A stretch of 64,000 nucleotides of DNA from Rhynchospora pubera (GCA_028095005.1 CM051462.1:172555955-172619954), one strand, 5' to 3'; positions 13,001 to 23,600 are shown, counted from the stretch's first letter. The notes: generated from the letters alone by a model not told the origin. Program-made: numbers and translations.

Positions 13001-13476
13001 GCCCGATGAAAAATATCCCAACCTACTTGGATGAATTTAAATTTGGGTTCCCCTCAACTGGCCTCTCCACCACCTCTAACAAATGGTGGGGAAGTGAGGA
13101 GGCCGACCCGGAAAAATCCTCTGTCAAGGAGACCGACCCCGAAAAATCCTCTGTCAAAGAAAGCAGTCCCAAACAATCCTTTATTAAAGAGAGCGACTCT
13201 GAGCAATCCTCTGTCAAGGAGCCTGAACCTGAACAATCCTCTGTCAAAGAGAGTGACCCCGAACAATCCTCTGTCAAGGAAGTCGTAGTCCCAAAGAACC
13301 CATTTGAGAGGTTGGTTGCTTTGAGAAGGAGAGCTGTGGAGGAATCAAGGGCCTTGATGGAAGGTAAAGGGAACAAGGTAATAGAGAGTTGTAGTTTGAA
13401 CAAAAAACAGAAGACGGCACTACTGCAAGTATTTGGATCTTCACTTCCTGATGAATGGAAGAGTGTTGTTTCTTAG
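10070..13476 (+). CDS. RWP-RK domain transcription factor (four exons)
   Basis: Exons read by eye: 10070-10229, 10342-10409, 10745-10893 and 12921-13476. Phases join cleanly to 310 residues. Residues about 32-76 form the RWP-RK DNA-binding domain: LTLDDITRLFNIPITEAA, then ILGVSTSVLKRLC, then NGIARWPYRQ, whose RWPYRQ corresponds to the family's name motif. A basic, charged helical stretch (about 83-107) follows. The family comprises plant regulators related to RKD and NIN-like proteins; the target genes here are unknown. The C-terminal half is acidic and contains six tandem 10-residue repeats of the DPEKSSVKE type, an unusual feature. The third donor (gtacgt at 10894) was chosen because the alternative at 10898 puts the last exon out of frame. 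The 2 kb last intron contains a retrotransposon, so correct splicing must skip it. Function beyond DNA binding is inference. Confidence 0.85.
11310..11592 (+). repeat. 5' LTR of the intronic retrotransposon
   Basis: 283 bp, starts TGTTATCAGCC and ends CTCGTAACA. It contains a TATATAAAGG promoter-like box and CT-rich sequence near its 3' end. Confidence 0.92.
11595..12245 (+). CDS. gag-like remnant of the intronic retrotransposon
   Basis: A 216-codon frame. The first in-frame methionine overlaps the primer site; a more natural start is the MSNDKTPPF methionine at 11631. The N-terminal part looks like a gag leader with a short helical segment. Near the end KGLCEQYTKSHKCK resembles the region before and through the CCHC knuckle of Ty3/gypsy gag, but the second cysteine is replaced by tyrosine. 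The following acidic NDDEYENSS and LLTIHGAPG resemble the gag-protease junction. It therefore appears to be a deleted, non-functional polyprotein. It may still be translated, but it encodes no enzyme. Confidence 0.6.
   Translation: MVSETKRSKPINMSNDKTPPFDVVAAFQQLLQGHNEIMCLLSKVEGRLLALENHSKIDENHHPQSCATGSTQMYVSTADLVSPAQQMDVSIADLVTPTQKMHVFTAGLSDFLRTGVKLHKPFGVQHDMSLARTTPITSVLPKPPKMLVILSLSGSGPNQRSSCHLNPTKMAERQQQKGLCEQYTKSHKCKLLFFLLVMNDDEYENSSLLTIHGAPG
12300..12594 (+). repeat. 3' LTR of the intronic retrotransposon
   Basis: 295 bp, nearly identical to the 5' LTR apart from a 12-bp insertion (about 12490-12501) and two substitutions. Preceded by a purine tract and followed by the CTTAT duplication. 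Confidence 0.92.
13102..13281 (+). repeat. In-frame 30-bp coding minisatellite, six units, in the RWP-RK gene
   Basis: Six consecutive 30-base units each encode a ten-residue acidic/serine repeat (DPEKSSVKE and variants such as SPKQSFIKE and EPEQSSVKE). Units diverge more at DNA level in the third, and the reading frame is preserved. Such arrays change copy number readily, so the protein length may vary between alleles. Confidence 0.9.
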
Positions 13477-13932
13477 TTCAGTCGCCTGCTAGTTCTTAGT
13501 TATCTGTTGTCTGTACCTGTACTAGTGTTGTGTAGTATTTGAACCACCTTAGCTAAAATTAGTCTAGAATTGGATGCTTTCTAACTATTCAACAACAATG
13601 TATTGGGAATCTTATAACATGATTAAAATAAGTCTAGAAAAAAAAATGGTTAGCATTGGATACTTATGGAGTCAGTATTTTGTCTTCTATTATATCATCA
13701 TATGCAAGGAGCCAAGGAAAAATCAATGATATTTCCGCCTTGTCTTCTTGTTTGCTGTTTCAATCTCCTTATACGATAGGTATAATTAGTTCATTTTTTT
13801 AACTATTAGAGTGTTGATTATTGAGATTCTGTGGGTCCATTATTTTGGGCTTATTAAAGATAAGTCTACTGCTTGTCGTCGAATTTGCAGTTAGATCTGT
13901 TAATATGAGATAAAATCGTCAGAGGTCCAGGA
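13477..13932. other. 3' flank of the RWP-RK gene
   Basis: AT-rich sequence likely including the 3' untranslated region. No further coding sequence seen. Confidence 0.4.
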
Positions 13933-14260
13933 TCTTTTTTTTTTTTATTTGATAGGTAAGACTCCCAAGAAGGGAGTCCTGCATTCATTGAAACCAAATG
14001 CAAAAGTTTACACGACCAAAAAGAACTAGTCATACCAAAGATGACTAAAGAAACAACTCTCCCTAAAAGGAGACGGCTATCTACCACAAAAACAAAAGCA
14101 TCTAATATCCCGAAAGGGGTTTCTAAGCACTATAACAGAAACAACAAAACAGAAAGTACCATCAACCTCAGCTAACTAAAACGCAAAACTAATCAGAAGC
14201 AACTTAAATGCCTTCATTAGCCGCTCCTGCATCCCCAGCAGAATTAGTAGCCAATTGATG
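13933..14260 (-). mobile_element. Truncated LINE-like 3' end
   Basis: The plus strand has a T run (13936-13947) followed by tttgataggtaagactcccaagaa, the reverse complement of a tail preceded by sequence resembling plant LINE 3' ends. The 5' limit and target duplication could not be fixed, so the right boundary is approximate. No intact coding frame remains. Confidence 0.5.
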
Positions 14261-15075
14261 AAAAGTTCTCTCCATCTCCAACAGGAAGTCGGATCAACTA
14301 GTAGCCAATTAGTAGCCGCATAAAGAAGCTGCAGTGATTCCAATGGTGTAGTCAAGTAATTTGTTGCAATTCTTTTTGGTGAATATTTATTATATGTAAC
14401 ATACTAATAGAATTCTTTAATTTGAAGTGTCAAGTTTCAACGTTCTTTTCTTAATTTTTTTCATATAATAGAGAAAACCTGAGGCAAATCCACCCTTCCT
14501 AGACTTATTATTTTGTGTGAGATTCCTTTTTGGGCTTTTTGAGATTTTAACTTACAACACTGTTGGAGTTATTTGTTAGCCATGGTATTCTAGCAAGATT
14601 ATCGTCTCAGACAACATCAAAACGTCTAGGGTTGTTGCTTTTGCAAATGTTTTAAAAAGAGGTACCAAACAGAAAATTTTCACGGCAACAAGTAAACTAA
14701 TGTCATTTAAAAAATGGCAAGGAAAAACTTGTAAAACACAGAAGAAAGGAATCCTCATGTACGTCACGTGAAAACATTGAAAAGCTGCCCCCAAGAGAAG
14801 TGGTGTCTTTTACAAAGGTAAAAATCACATGCTATGCGCACTGTGCAGTGTGCGAGTTTCAGTTTTTACAGCGTGCCAGTTGCGCTCCAATCTTTGTCTT
14901 TTTTCTGTACAAACAATAAAAGACAACATCTGCCCATGCTTGTACTGTTGTACATTGGATTGACATTTACCATTGTTTACCAGTTTACCACATAACAACT
15001 TTACTTTTCGGTTTTCTGCCCTTACACTTACAGTTTAGTTTCTTTTTCTCTCCTGCGTAATCAACATTTTACCAA
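14261..15075. other. Intergenic and upstream region of the X8 gene
   Basis: No gene. Contains aac-agg-aagtcggatca near 14280, a short phrase also found in the last exon of the RWP-RK gene (12962), probably coincidental. The AT- and T-rich part near 15000-15060 is the likely promoter and leader of the downstream gene. Confidence 0.4.
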
Positions 15076-16162
15076 ATGAAAATGGCTAAAAACGGAATGT
15101 GCTTCTCTATGTTACTGTTTCTCCTGTGCTTCATCTCTGGTATGTTCTTCTCTCGGTAAGATGGCTAGATAATTTCTCATTTGCCTTTCAGGTGTTGCCT
15201 TCCTTAGTATGTGGTGCAGTTATTGAAGATTCATCATTTAATATTGGAAGGACGATTGTCTTTCTACGGTTCAGTAGGTGTTGAATGACTCCACAATAAA
15301 TGTTACTATTGATCATTCAAGGGTTTATAGGACCTTTTGTGAATTGGGTCTAAATTGAACCAGTAAGCATAATAGTGGACAACAATTTCTTTTTCAAAAA
15401 AAAAAACTCCAAATAAAGAAGCCCACGACATCAGTATGCAAAAGATGTTAATTGGGATTCCATTTGTTTGTATTTTACTCGATACTAAATGTGGAAGTTT
15501 AATTTTCTTCGTGCGCAAACATGCAAAGCAAATTGACCAAGGAATCTAACTATCTAGTGAAAAGGTTTTTGCAAGTGACTAAAGAGATGGTGGATTATTA
15601 TTCCTGCACTCAAAGCTATCTGTTTCAACTAACAATTTCCTTTAAGCAGGGATTGGAAGCACAGTTCAACTGGTACAGGGAGAGGTATCAGCAATTATAA
15701 TAGTGCCAAATTAAAAAAAATTTAATATCTCATTTCTTTATCTATAAGACTATCACTGATTACAATATTTTGACTCGACAATTTTCCTGTAGAAAACTTG
15801 GTGCATTGCCAAGCCTTCAACAGATGAGGCCACTCTGCTGGGTAACCTGAACTACGCATGCTCTCAGGTTGACTGTAGTGTGTTGCAAAGGGGAAAACCG
15901 TGCTTCAACCCAGACAACTTGATATCTCATGCCTCACTGGCCATGAACCTTTACTACCAATCCAGGGGGAGAAATGCTTGGAATTGCAATTTCAAGAACT
16001 CTGCACTTGTTGTCTTGACTGACCCTAGTAAGATATCATTTTAAATTCAGTCCAGAAATTTGCTCAGAGTGCTGGTTATTTTCGGTTGTTTAATTGGATA
16101 TATTCTCTTTCTATTTTTTCCCTTTGCGATACACAGGTTATGGGGGTTGCGTGTTTGCCTAA
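15076..16162 (+). CDS. Secreted X8 (CBM43) domain protein, plasmodesmata callose-binding type
   Basis: Exons 15076-15139, 15650-15684, 15793-16027 and 16137-16162 join in phase to a 119-residue protein. Residues 1 to about 22 are a signal peptide with a hydrophobic core (MLLFLLCFISG). From residue about 35 an X8 domain follows: KTWCIAKP, LNYACSQVDC, PCFNPDN, HASLAMNLYYQ, WNCNF and DPSYGGCVFA, with the six family cysteines. The family binds beta-1,3-glucan (callose), and several members sit at plasmodesmata. The protein ends right after the domain, with no hydrophobic GPI-anchor tail, so it is predicted to be secreted rather than membrane-anchored. The split before GGCVFA is typical of this family. 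A second in-frame ATG lies at 15082; the first was chosen because both keep the signal peptide. Confidence 0.88.
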
Positions 16163-16696
16163 CATCCAGAAGCAATCTCCAGCATCTAGGAGTGTTTATG
16201 TTAATTCTCTTGGATAGGAAGATGACATCAGAGATTTGTTACTGTAATGGAAACTCATGATTTTGTTGTTTTGCTAGAATGAACTTAACTAATCAGTTTA
16301 GTACCATTTTTTGTTGATTGTTTTTTTTTTTTGTGTCCATTATTATTTTATCCCAGGTATTTGTTCCTCTTAAATGAATTTTTCATACGTATTTGGGAGA
16401 TGGTGATATGATGCAAGGTTTTCTCTGTTACAAAATTTCAAACTGTGCTTTCCATGCTTCATTGGCAGATGGGTACTGTTCCCATTAATTTTTAACACTG
16501 TTCTCTTTTGTTATAGGTCAGACTTGTCTGTACTTAATTTGAAATGTGTGATCTATAAAGAGAATTTGATTTTCTTTCATATGTGCAAGAAAAATTACAA
16601 TAACTAAATAACAAGTTAACAGCAAACCCCTTTTGTATTAGCTTATCCTATCATTTACAAAATGAAAAAAAGTTAAAATTTGAAAATTTACAGCCA
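16163..16696. other. Intergenic between convergent genes
   Basis: 3' flanks of the X8 gene (+) and the PPR gene (-). T-rich run at about 16320. No other gene seen. Confidence 0.45.
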
Positions 16697-18811
16697 CTAC
16701 CAATAATCCCCACAAGAACAAAACCCATCCCTGAAGTGATGGAATCTGGTTGAATCCCGGAGAACAATCTCACGGCGGACAATTTTAGATATTAGCTTGA
16801 TGGCCGAGTGACAATCCCCACAAACCCTTAGGTTTTTCATGATCCTAATTGTGCTTCCATCCACAATGCTTAACAAACCAAAGGCAAGTGCAATTTTCTC
16901 ACTGTGGTATGTTAACAGCGCCTCCTTTTGCTCATCGTCCACGTCATGTAATGCAGACCTCTTGTCATAAACATAACCATACTCCATTAGCCTGGTGCCT
17001 AACCATTCGAGCTTTTTGTATATCTCTGGAATCATGGGATGGGACCTATCTCCACTTACAAATTCATGCTTCACATCTCTTATTGTAATCCAACTGCATC
17101 CAATGACCTTATCAACACGGTGATCCCTCATCACTACTCGAGTCTGAACCACATCGTTCCATCTACCGGCTGTGGCATAAATGTTAGACAGCAAAACATA
17201 GGCAGAGCTATTATGGAGGTCGAGGTTAAATATTTCCTTTGAAGCTTTTTCAGCCACTTCAACATTTCCATGTACTCTACATGCACCAAGCAACGCTAAC
17301 CATACAGCAACATTAGGTCTTAATGGCATATTCCGTATGAACTGTTCAGCCTCGCCTAATTTCCCACATCTGCCTAAAATATCAACCATGCAAGCATAGT
17401 GCTCCATTCTGATCTCAACAGAAGGATCTCTTTTCAACATTTCAAAGTAATATCTTCCTTTCTCATGCATTCTAACATGGCTACAAGCCATCAACAAACC
17501 AACGTATGTAATTGCATCAGGCTGTACGAGACACTGATTCATTTCATCAAACAGTTTGAAGGCCAGTGATGCGTAACCATTTTGTGAGCAACCAACTATA
17601 ACTGAGTTCCATGAGACGAGGTTTCTCTCACAAATATTTTCAAAAGCCATTAAGCTTTCATTTATATTGCCACATTTAGAGTACATAACAACCAAAGAGT
17701 TCCCGACAAATGCATCAAGGTCTAAACTGATTTTCACTGTGGTGGCATGAATTCTCTTTCCGCAGTCAAGAGCCTCAAGACCAGAACACGAGTTCAGTAC
17801 ACTGGTAAAGGTAGACTGGTTGGGCTTCATTCCAGAAGAAACCATTTCAGTAAACTCATTCAAGGCTTCTGCATATTTGTTATTTTCATTATAACCAGTG
17901 ATAAGAGCAGTCCAAGTGACCACGGTTTTATGGCTGCTTTCGTTGAATAAGCTTTTGGAGAGATCCATTTTCTGACATTTGGCATACAATGTCAAAAGGG
18001 AAGTGGCGACATAACTATCCAAAATATGGCTGCTTTTAATTAATTGAGCATGAATCTGAGTGCCCGACATCAAATTAGAAGTTTTGGCGCAAGCAGTTAA
18101 TGAACAAGCATAAGTGCTTGAAGTGGGTTTGATTCCCAAATGCCACATGCGTTTGAAGAGTTTTAAAGCCTCTTCACTAAGACCATTTTGTTCATAACCC
18201 CCAATTATAGCAGTCCACGAAATAACATTTCTGCTTGGCATTTGCTCAAATGTTTTGCGGGCCTTGACAATTTCTCCATTAATTAAATACCCAGAAATCA
18301 TAGCATTCCATGAAGCTGTATCTCTCTGAGGCATCCTCAAAAAAAGCCTCTCAGCAGCATCTATTCTACCAAACTGCGCAAGCCCATTAATCATGGTGGT
18401 CCAAGAGATCACATTTCGTTCAGGCATTTCATGAAACAACTCCGAGGCACCGTTCAGATTCCCAGAATCCAAATAAGCTTTCAAAATGGAGTTCCATGCA
18501 GCTACATCTCTCACCGGCATATTATCAAACAGTTTAAAAGCATCAGCAAAACAATTGGATTTGCTCAATCCTTTGATCATCATAGTGAAGAGATGCACAT
18601 CAGGAGACTCAATCTTAGCAAACACTTCTCGGGCTTCTTCAATCTTCTGTTCCTGGAGAAGGCGCGATAACACACGCTTCCAATAGGAGCCTTCTCTGCT
18701 GGGGTTTTCATTTGGGTAACAGAGGGAGGCCAAATACTTGGGAGCTTTGTTAGGGTGAAATGGAGGTAGCAAATGCTTGGCACAGGAAGTAATTGGAAGA
18801 AATTTCTTCAT
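16697..18811 (-). CDS. PLS-class pentatricopeptide repeat protein with DYW domain (RNA editing factor)
   Basis: Intronless, 704 residues. The N-terminal region is basic and hydroxylated (MKKFLPITSCAKHLLPPF), compatible with an organellar transit peptide. Residues about 45-540 are tandem PPR motifs of P, L and S types (for example DVAAWNSILKAYLDSGNL and NVISWTTMINGLAQFGRI). E/E+ motifs and a C-terminal DYW domain ending CSCGDYW follow. The deaminase signature is complete: HSE at 636-638 and CGDC at 664-667. Family members direct site-specific C-to-U editing of mitochondrial or plastid transcripts; the target site here cannot be told without decoding the repeats against organellar RNA. The start codon is the first ATG of a long frame and no upstream in-frame extension looks better. 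It is transcribed divergently from the gene at 19243, with about 430 bp between start codons. Confidence 0.93.
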   Translation of the reverse strand: MKKFLPITSCAKHLLPPFHPNKAPKYLASLCYPNENPSREGSYWKRVLSRLLQEQKIEEAREVFAKIESPDVHLFTMMIKGLSKSNCFADAFKLFDNMPVRDVAAWNSILKAYLDSGNLNGASELFHEMPERNVISWTTMINGLAQFGRIDAAERLFLRMPQRDTASWNAMISGYLINGEIVKARKTFEQMPSRNVISWTAIIGGYEQNGLSEEALKLFKRMWHLGIKPTSSTYACSLTACAKTSNLMSGTQIHAQLIKSSHILDSYVATSLLTLYAKCQKMDLSKSLFNESSHKTVVTWTALITGYNENNKYAEALNEFTEMVSSGMKPNQSTFTSVLNSCSGLEALDCGKRIHATTVKISLDLDAFVGNSLVVMYSKCGNINESLMAFENICERNLVSWNSVIVGCSQNGYASLAFKLFDEMNQCLVQPDAITYVGLLMACSHVRMHEKGRYYFEMLKRDPSVEIRMEHYACMVDILGRCGKLGEAEQFIRNMPLRPNVAVWLALLGACRVHGNVEVAEKASKEIFNLDLHNSSAYVLLSNIYATAGRWNDVVQTRVVMRDHRVDKVIGCSWITIRDVKHEFVSGDRSHPMIPEIYKKLEWLGTRLMEYGYVYDKRSALHDVDDEQKEALLTYHSEKIALAFGLLSIVDGSTIRIMKNLRVCGDCHSAIKLISKIVRREIVLRDSTRFHHFRDGFCSCGDYW

Positions 18812-19242
18812 GGATTGAAGTTTAGAACAATAAATAATGCCAAGTACCTATTCATGTGAATTTGGAACAACTAATATACGAGACGAGCATATGACGCGGG
18901 ATTTGGAGGGATGGATTTTGATTTCATTTCAGAATTCAGAGCGATAGATCCGTCCGAATTCAGACCCGACCCGATAGAGGTGTTTTAACTGTTTTCAACG
19001 TCACAGTCATCGGTCAGAAGTCAGAACATGAAGAATAGTCAATAAACCGTCGACGGCTCGACGCCATCGACCTGTAAACGGGTCTGACCGAAATAGACGG
19101 GTCTCGAACGTAATCAATAATCCGATAACCCGAAATGTATCAATACAATACAATTATTTTATGCGCTGATTGGCTCTCCTTTCTTTCGGCTTACCAATTA
19201 CCAAAGAAGGAACTAGCAGTCTAGCACTAGTCGCCACTCGCC
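18812..19242. promoter_or_regulatory. Shared upstream region of divergent genes (PPR and small acidic protein)
   Basis: 431 bp between two start codons pointing away from each other. It includes a locally GC-rich patch (about 19040-19110, with cgtcgacggctcgacg) and AT-rich flanks. A bidirectional promoter is plausible but no defined element was identified. Confidence 0.4.
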
Positions 19243-19723
19243 ATGCAGCCCTTCTCATTCTCGCCTCATGCTCGTTTCTTCTCTTCTCTCCACCAGGTAG
19301 GTTAGGTGATCATTCAAATTTGCAAACACAAAACAATAATAAACTAACACAGTAACACTTGTCCCTATGTGTTTATTCTAATTTGGTATTTGGTAATTGC
19401 TTTTTCACTTTCATCACAATTTACAGGTGGAAGAAAGATTGGCTTTGGAGAAGAAACAAAAGTTCTCCCCACAAACTGAACCTCCACCAAAATCCGAATT
19501 GAAAGAATCCAACTCTTCTACATCCCAATCTGATTCTCTCTGCTCACCTCTTTACCTTGGGAATCCAAAATCAAACCTGCCTGCTCCTGATGACAGCGGC
19601 CCGGCACTTGACTTCCTCTCCGATACTGACACCCCACAAGATGAAGAAAAAGTAATAGAAGAAAATGATGGAGATGAAGTGAATTTAGTTAAGGACTGTG
19701 GCGAAGAAAAGGAATTTAGTTAA
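19243..19723 (+). CDS. Small acidic protein with possible mitochondrial presequence, function unknown
   Basis: Two exons, 19243-19296 and 19427-19723, join in phase at a GT-AG intron to give 116 residues. The first 18 residues (MQPFSFSPHARFFSSLHQ) are rich in serine and arginine with no acidic residue, resembling a mitochondrial presequence. The rest starts VEERLALEKKQKF and becomes acidic and proline/serine-rich (SDTDTPQDEEK, EENDGDEVN). I do not recognise a domain. The clean exon junction, codon-like composition and divergence from a real gene support coding. Without the first exon, the second exon would still be an open frame of 108 codons. Transcript support would settle it. Confidence 0.6.
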
Positions 19724-20822
19724 GGACTAACGAAACTGTTATGCTTGTCAGGTGGTGGAAGGAAATTAACATGTGTTCATTTTTTTAGCATGAATATTGA
19801 GCATTTGTTTTTATTGAATTTTCTATTTATTTTCGATGGTATTGAAAAAAGATTTTTTTTTTTTCACAAGATGTGCACATGCCTTATATAGAAGGCCTTA
19901 TTATACAGTTGGTACAATGGTAATATATATATTGTACCTTGCCAGTCGGAAATTTAACTAGTTTCTAACGGTAATATACTTGAAAAGCTATTTCCTTTTT
20001 TCCCCTAAGTTACTTTACTTCCTATTTTACTTATTTACTAGTTTCCTTTGTTTTTTCTCAACAAAGATGCCAGAAAGAAAGAAGGCTAGACGTGTGGTTT
20101 GAATACTACTACAAAACATGGAGAGATGGAGAAAGGAGAGAACCACCTCGGCTCACTTATTTGTTGCCTGCCAAGGCATTGCATAACAATGTCATTCTCA
20201 GTTTAGTATGCAGTAAATGAGTTTTCGGAGTTTAAATTACTTAGTAATTCTATAGAGAAACTATAGAATTATTTGCTTCACTTTTCAGTTAATCTGATCT
20301 CTCATGCTTTTACTGCTTGTTCTGTTGGGCTTTTTAACAAGCACCTGCTTCGCTTGGTCTGCTCGCTTTTTCAAGCCCCTTTGTACTGGAATTGCTCTAT
20401 GTTTCTTTTTCTGTCCATTTTCTATTATTTATGTTTCCAGAATATCATGAAATTAGAAGCGCTCTTGATTACAGGAAGAAATTTTCCACTATATTAGATA
20501 GCGGTTCCCGAAATCATATTTGGATTTATTGTTAGCCCTTTTGCCCTCCAAAAAATTCAATGCCAATGATTTCCATGTAAATTCGTTTTTGCAACAAAAC
20601 TATCCCTATTGCCTTTAAAAAACATTTGACAAGGGTATGCAAAATATAGTTGATACTCAGCTTCGAAATGAGAATAAAATATCCAACTCTTTAGACACGC
20701 AAGATAAGTTGCATTTTACAATCGCGTTTGACTCAAGTCTCAAGACAAATTCTAAGCAAAACATTTGTACATGTACACTTAGTTAATAATCTAGGCCAAC
20801 CTCAATGTCAACTCCTTGGTAG
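19724..20822. other. Intergenic
   Basis: AT-rich sequence with T runs (19854-19863). A 74-codon plus-strand frame at 20273 is membrane-like by composition but has no recognisable domain and is probably chance. Confidence 0.4.
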
Positions 20823-20942
20823 CTATTGATAATCTTTGACATCGTCAACAACCTCCATAATATCCTCTGCATTGATCGCATCAAGATCATGGCCATTATC
20901 AATGCTATCATCTCCATTGCTATAAACCTGAGTGCCTGCAAC
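20823..20942 (-). other. Possible terminal coding exon (acidic C-terminus), gene unknown
   Basis: On the minus strand an AG acceptor-like site precedes 40 codons ending in TAG. They encode an acidic tail with hydrophobic spacing (GDDSIDNGHDLDAINAED, then IMEVVDDVKDYQ). The composition looks like real coding sequence, but I found no convincing upstream exons. It could be a 3' exon of an unrecognised gene, a leftover of a decayed gene, or part of the untranslated region of the PORR gene upstream on the same strand. Confidence 0.3.
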
Positions 20943-22333
20943 CTGGCAGCTCAAGTCCTCATGCTTCAACACCCATCATAAAAACACAGATCATACCAGA
21001 ACCAGTGCATTAACCGAGCAAAAAAGCTCTCTGAGTGATGGAAATAACACCTTCTGCAGTCCTGCCATATTAAACAGCATTACAGGCACAACCTATTAAC
21101 GATTCAATTTTTAAAGAAAATCAGAAAGGATGATTTGCTTCGTAACCTAGTTCATCCAATTATCTACACCAAACATTCAATTGCACTTGAGGTTACTGTT
21201 GATTCAATTAGAGCTGTAGGAACTAACAGATTAAAAGAGGGGTTTTGGGCAAGTTCTGAGCACTTTGTTTTTCTTTGTGAATTAAAAAAAAAATGGTTTA
21301 ATTTTGCAGATCAGAGGTTGAACAATGAAAACACAGAATGAAAGGAAAAATGCTAGTGTTCTTACAAGCATCTTAGCTAAAGTCCCACGGATCTCTTAAT
21401 GTTGCATGAGCAAGAACCACAACTATATCCTTGTTCAATAGTCTATTAATTGGTAGTACATCAAGGAACAGAAAAATATAGAACTTGAGCATGTACCAGT
21501 CTATTAATTGGTAGTACACCAAGGAAAAAAAAGTACAGAACTTGAGCACGTACTAGTGAGTGGTACCATGTAAGGAACATGTTCAGGCTAAGTTTCAAAC
21601 TCCGGGGCTTTTCTTGGGTAACCATAGTTTTACAAAAAGGGAACCTGAGAAAAATATCAGAAGATAAACAATTTAGGCAAGCATTATTATAATTTAATTT
21701 GACCAAATCTTGAGATTTAGCACCAAAATCAAATTAACATGAGACAACATACTATAAGTTAACTAGGAATTAAACTGTTTGCATGAGATTAGGCAACACA
21801 GAAATTTGTAGATTAAATTCATAGTCTTACCACAATTGCTGTCTGTTACAATTAAAATTTTGTTAAAATCAAGCATAGCCTGACTTACATGTGTTACCAG
21901 TTCATTTGCCATATTGTAGATTCAAACTTTTTGCACCAGAGTTTAAATAAATCTTGTTAAAGGTAAAAGATATGTGCATACCTTCATAAATAATGGCCTC
22001 AAAACAGTGCATACCCTTCCAAATAGGTAATCCAAATTTTTCGAGAAAAAATGAAGGCTGATTTCAGAAAAGAAATCAATCACGCATTTTTGGTTGGTGA
22101 AGTAGCCGCATTTTCCTCAGAACCGGCAAATTGGCATGAAGAAATATTCCAAATCTTCACATTTGAAACCATTTTAGGGAAATAAGGTTCATTGCTTGTT
22201 CATTTTTTTGGCACCATGTGAAATTTTCTAACAAAAAAATCATTGCAAAAAGCACAGAATCGTATGTAATTTAAAAGGATGCAGTTATGTCAGTCAGACC
22301 AATGAGAAGGTTTGTGTCAATATAAGCTGAATC
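20943..22333. other. Downstream region of the PORR gene
   Basis: No confident gene. Contains the tandem duplication listed separately, and otherwise AT-rich sequence that may include the 3' untranslated region of the minus-strand PORR gene. Confidence 0.4.
21440..21553. repeat. 57-bp tandem duplication
   Basis: Two adjacent copies of a roughly 57-bp unit containing AGTCTATTAATTGGTAGTAC and ending in GAACTTGAGCA(T/C)GTAC. The units differ at a few positions and in an A run. Local tandem duplication with no coding meaning seen. Confidence 0.8.
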
Positions 22334-23509
22334 TTACTCATTAAGATCTGAAACTGGTTTTCCAGTCCTCCGGTTTCTCAAAGTAGCATCAGATTTCTTC
22401 ATCAACTTCACATACTTCTTTCTCACATTCAACAAAGGGTGCCTTTTAATCACAGAACCTAACTCGTTAGCCTGATAAGCCTCTTTAAGGACCACAAAGC
22501 ACGTCTTGTTCTTCAATAAGAGGTAGAACACATGCGGATGCCTTTCAAACACCTTATGACACTTTTGAGGAAGCCCCAAATGCTTTCTTAAGCACAAAAG
22601 GCGCCTTCTTTCTGCTGAATTATCAACAAAAATGCTCAGCAATTCATGAAGGACGCCGGCAGCCCGTTTCTCAGCCACGTCAGAATGTGTTTCCAGATCA
22701 GAGAAATCTTCGTAAGGAGATATGTAAGGCACCTTTTGGAGTTGGTCAAGCCAGTCTCTTATTTTGACTTTTAATCTAATTCCTTTGGAAGGAAACAAAG
22801 GGAAGTGAATGTCTGATCGGGACAAGAGGTCTAATTGAGTTCCAGATTCATTAATTGCATTCCTTTGAAGTGCCGAAAGGGGCAATGTTTGACCAGGATC
22901 GGGAGCTTTTAACCCCTTCTCTCCATCCCCAATTTCAACTATCTCAAATCCAAAATGCAACAATTTCTCTTGGTTTTTCAGAAAATTATCGGGTAAACCC
23001 AAATACCACAACATGCCTTGAACAACTCGAAATGGAAGAGTTCTCTCTCTAGACATTAACAAAAGAAGTCTCAACCTATCGACAATCTGCCCAATTTTTC
23101 CCTCATAAACCATGCGCTCTTCTTGATCAAGCTCAATTGCATCTTTGGTAAGCTTAAACCAGGGAAGATTGTACTTGGGTCCGGTGAATTCCTGAAAAAA
23201 AGAGGGGTATTTTCGCAGAAATGCCGTGACACGACCTGATACCTCAAGCTGGCGGTCCAATTTTGAAATGGAAGAGATGGGAATGCCGGTTTCGGGCGGA
23301 GATAGAGAGAGGATGAGGTTCTTTACGGAGATTAAAATCTTGAGGTCTTTTGATTTGGTAAGAATATCAATCGAATCAAAATAGGGGTCTTTCTTCCATT
23401 TCATAGTCACATTCACGTATGAGCTTCGCTGAGTGAGAATTAGAGTTTGAGTTTTCGATTGGGAGAGGAGGGAAGGCCTGTAGATTAGACTTTTGGCAAG
23501 AGAAAGCAT
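22334..23509 (-). CDS. PORR-domain organellar RNA-binding protein
   Basis: Intronless, 391 residues. The N-terminus (MLSLAKSLIYRPSLLSQSKTQ) looks like an organellar transit peptide. The PORR (plant organelle RNA recognition) domain fills most of the protein from residue about 36: MKWKKDPYFDSIDIL, then KILISVKNLILS, RVTAFLRKYPSFFQEF, LPWFKLTKDAIELDQEE, LLLLMSRERTLPF and FERHPHVFYLLLKNKTCFV. Known PORR proteins bind group II introns and promote splicing in chloroplasts or mitochondria. The text around YPSFFQEFTGPKYNLPWF places it near the mitochondrial members, but I cannot assign an orthologue. The C-terminal tail (KSDATLRNRRTGKPVSDLNE) is basic. Length fits the family. Confidence 0.88.
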   Translation of the reverse strand: MLSLAKSLIYRPSLLSQSKTQTLILTQRSSYVNVTMKWKKDPYFDSIDILTKSKDLKILISVKNLILSLSPPETGIPISSISKLDRQLEVSGRVTAFLRKYPSFFQEFTGPKYNLPWFKLTKDAIELDQEERMVYEGKIGQIVDRLRLLLLMSRERTLPFRVVQGMLWYLGLPDNFLKNQEKLLHFGFEIVEIGDGEKGLKAPDPGQTLPLSALQRNAINESGTQLDLLSRSDIHFPLFPSKGIRLKVKIRDWLDQLQKVPYISPYEDFSDLETHSDVAEKRAAGVLHELLSIFVDNSAERRRLLCLRKHLGLPQKCHKVFERHPHVFYLLLKNKTCFVVLKEAYQANELGSVIKRHPLLNVRKKYVKLMKKSDATLRNRRTGKPVSDLNE

Positions 23510-23600
23510 GGATGGAGTCCAGGGTTTAAGAAAAGAACTGTGTGCTTTTAGAGTTGTTCCCGTTCTTTCCTTTACTAGGATTTAGAGAGGGAGAACGAAG
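23510..23600. promoter_or_regulatory. Upstream region of the PORR gene
   Basis: Short 5' flank of the minus-strand gene. A MITE insertion starts about 100 bp upstream of the start codon. Confidence 0.35.
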
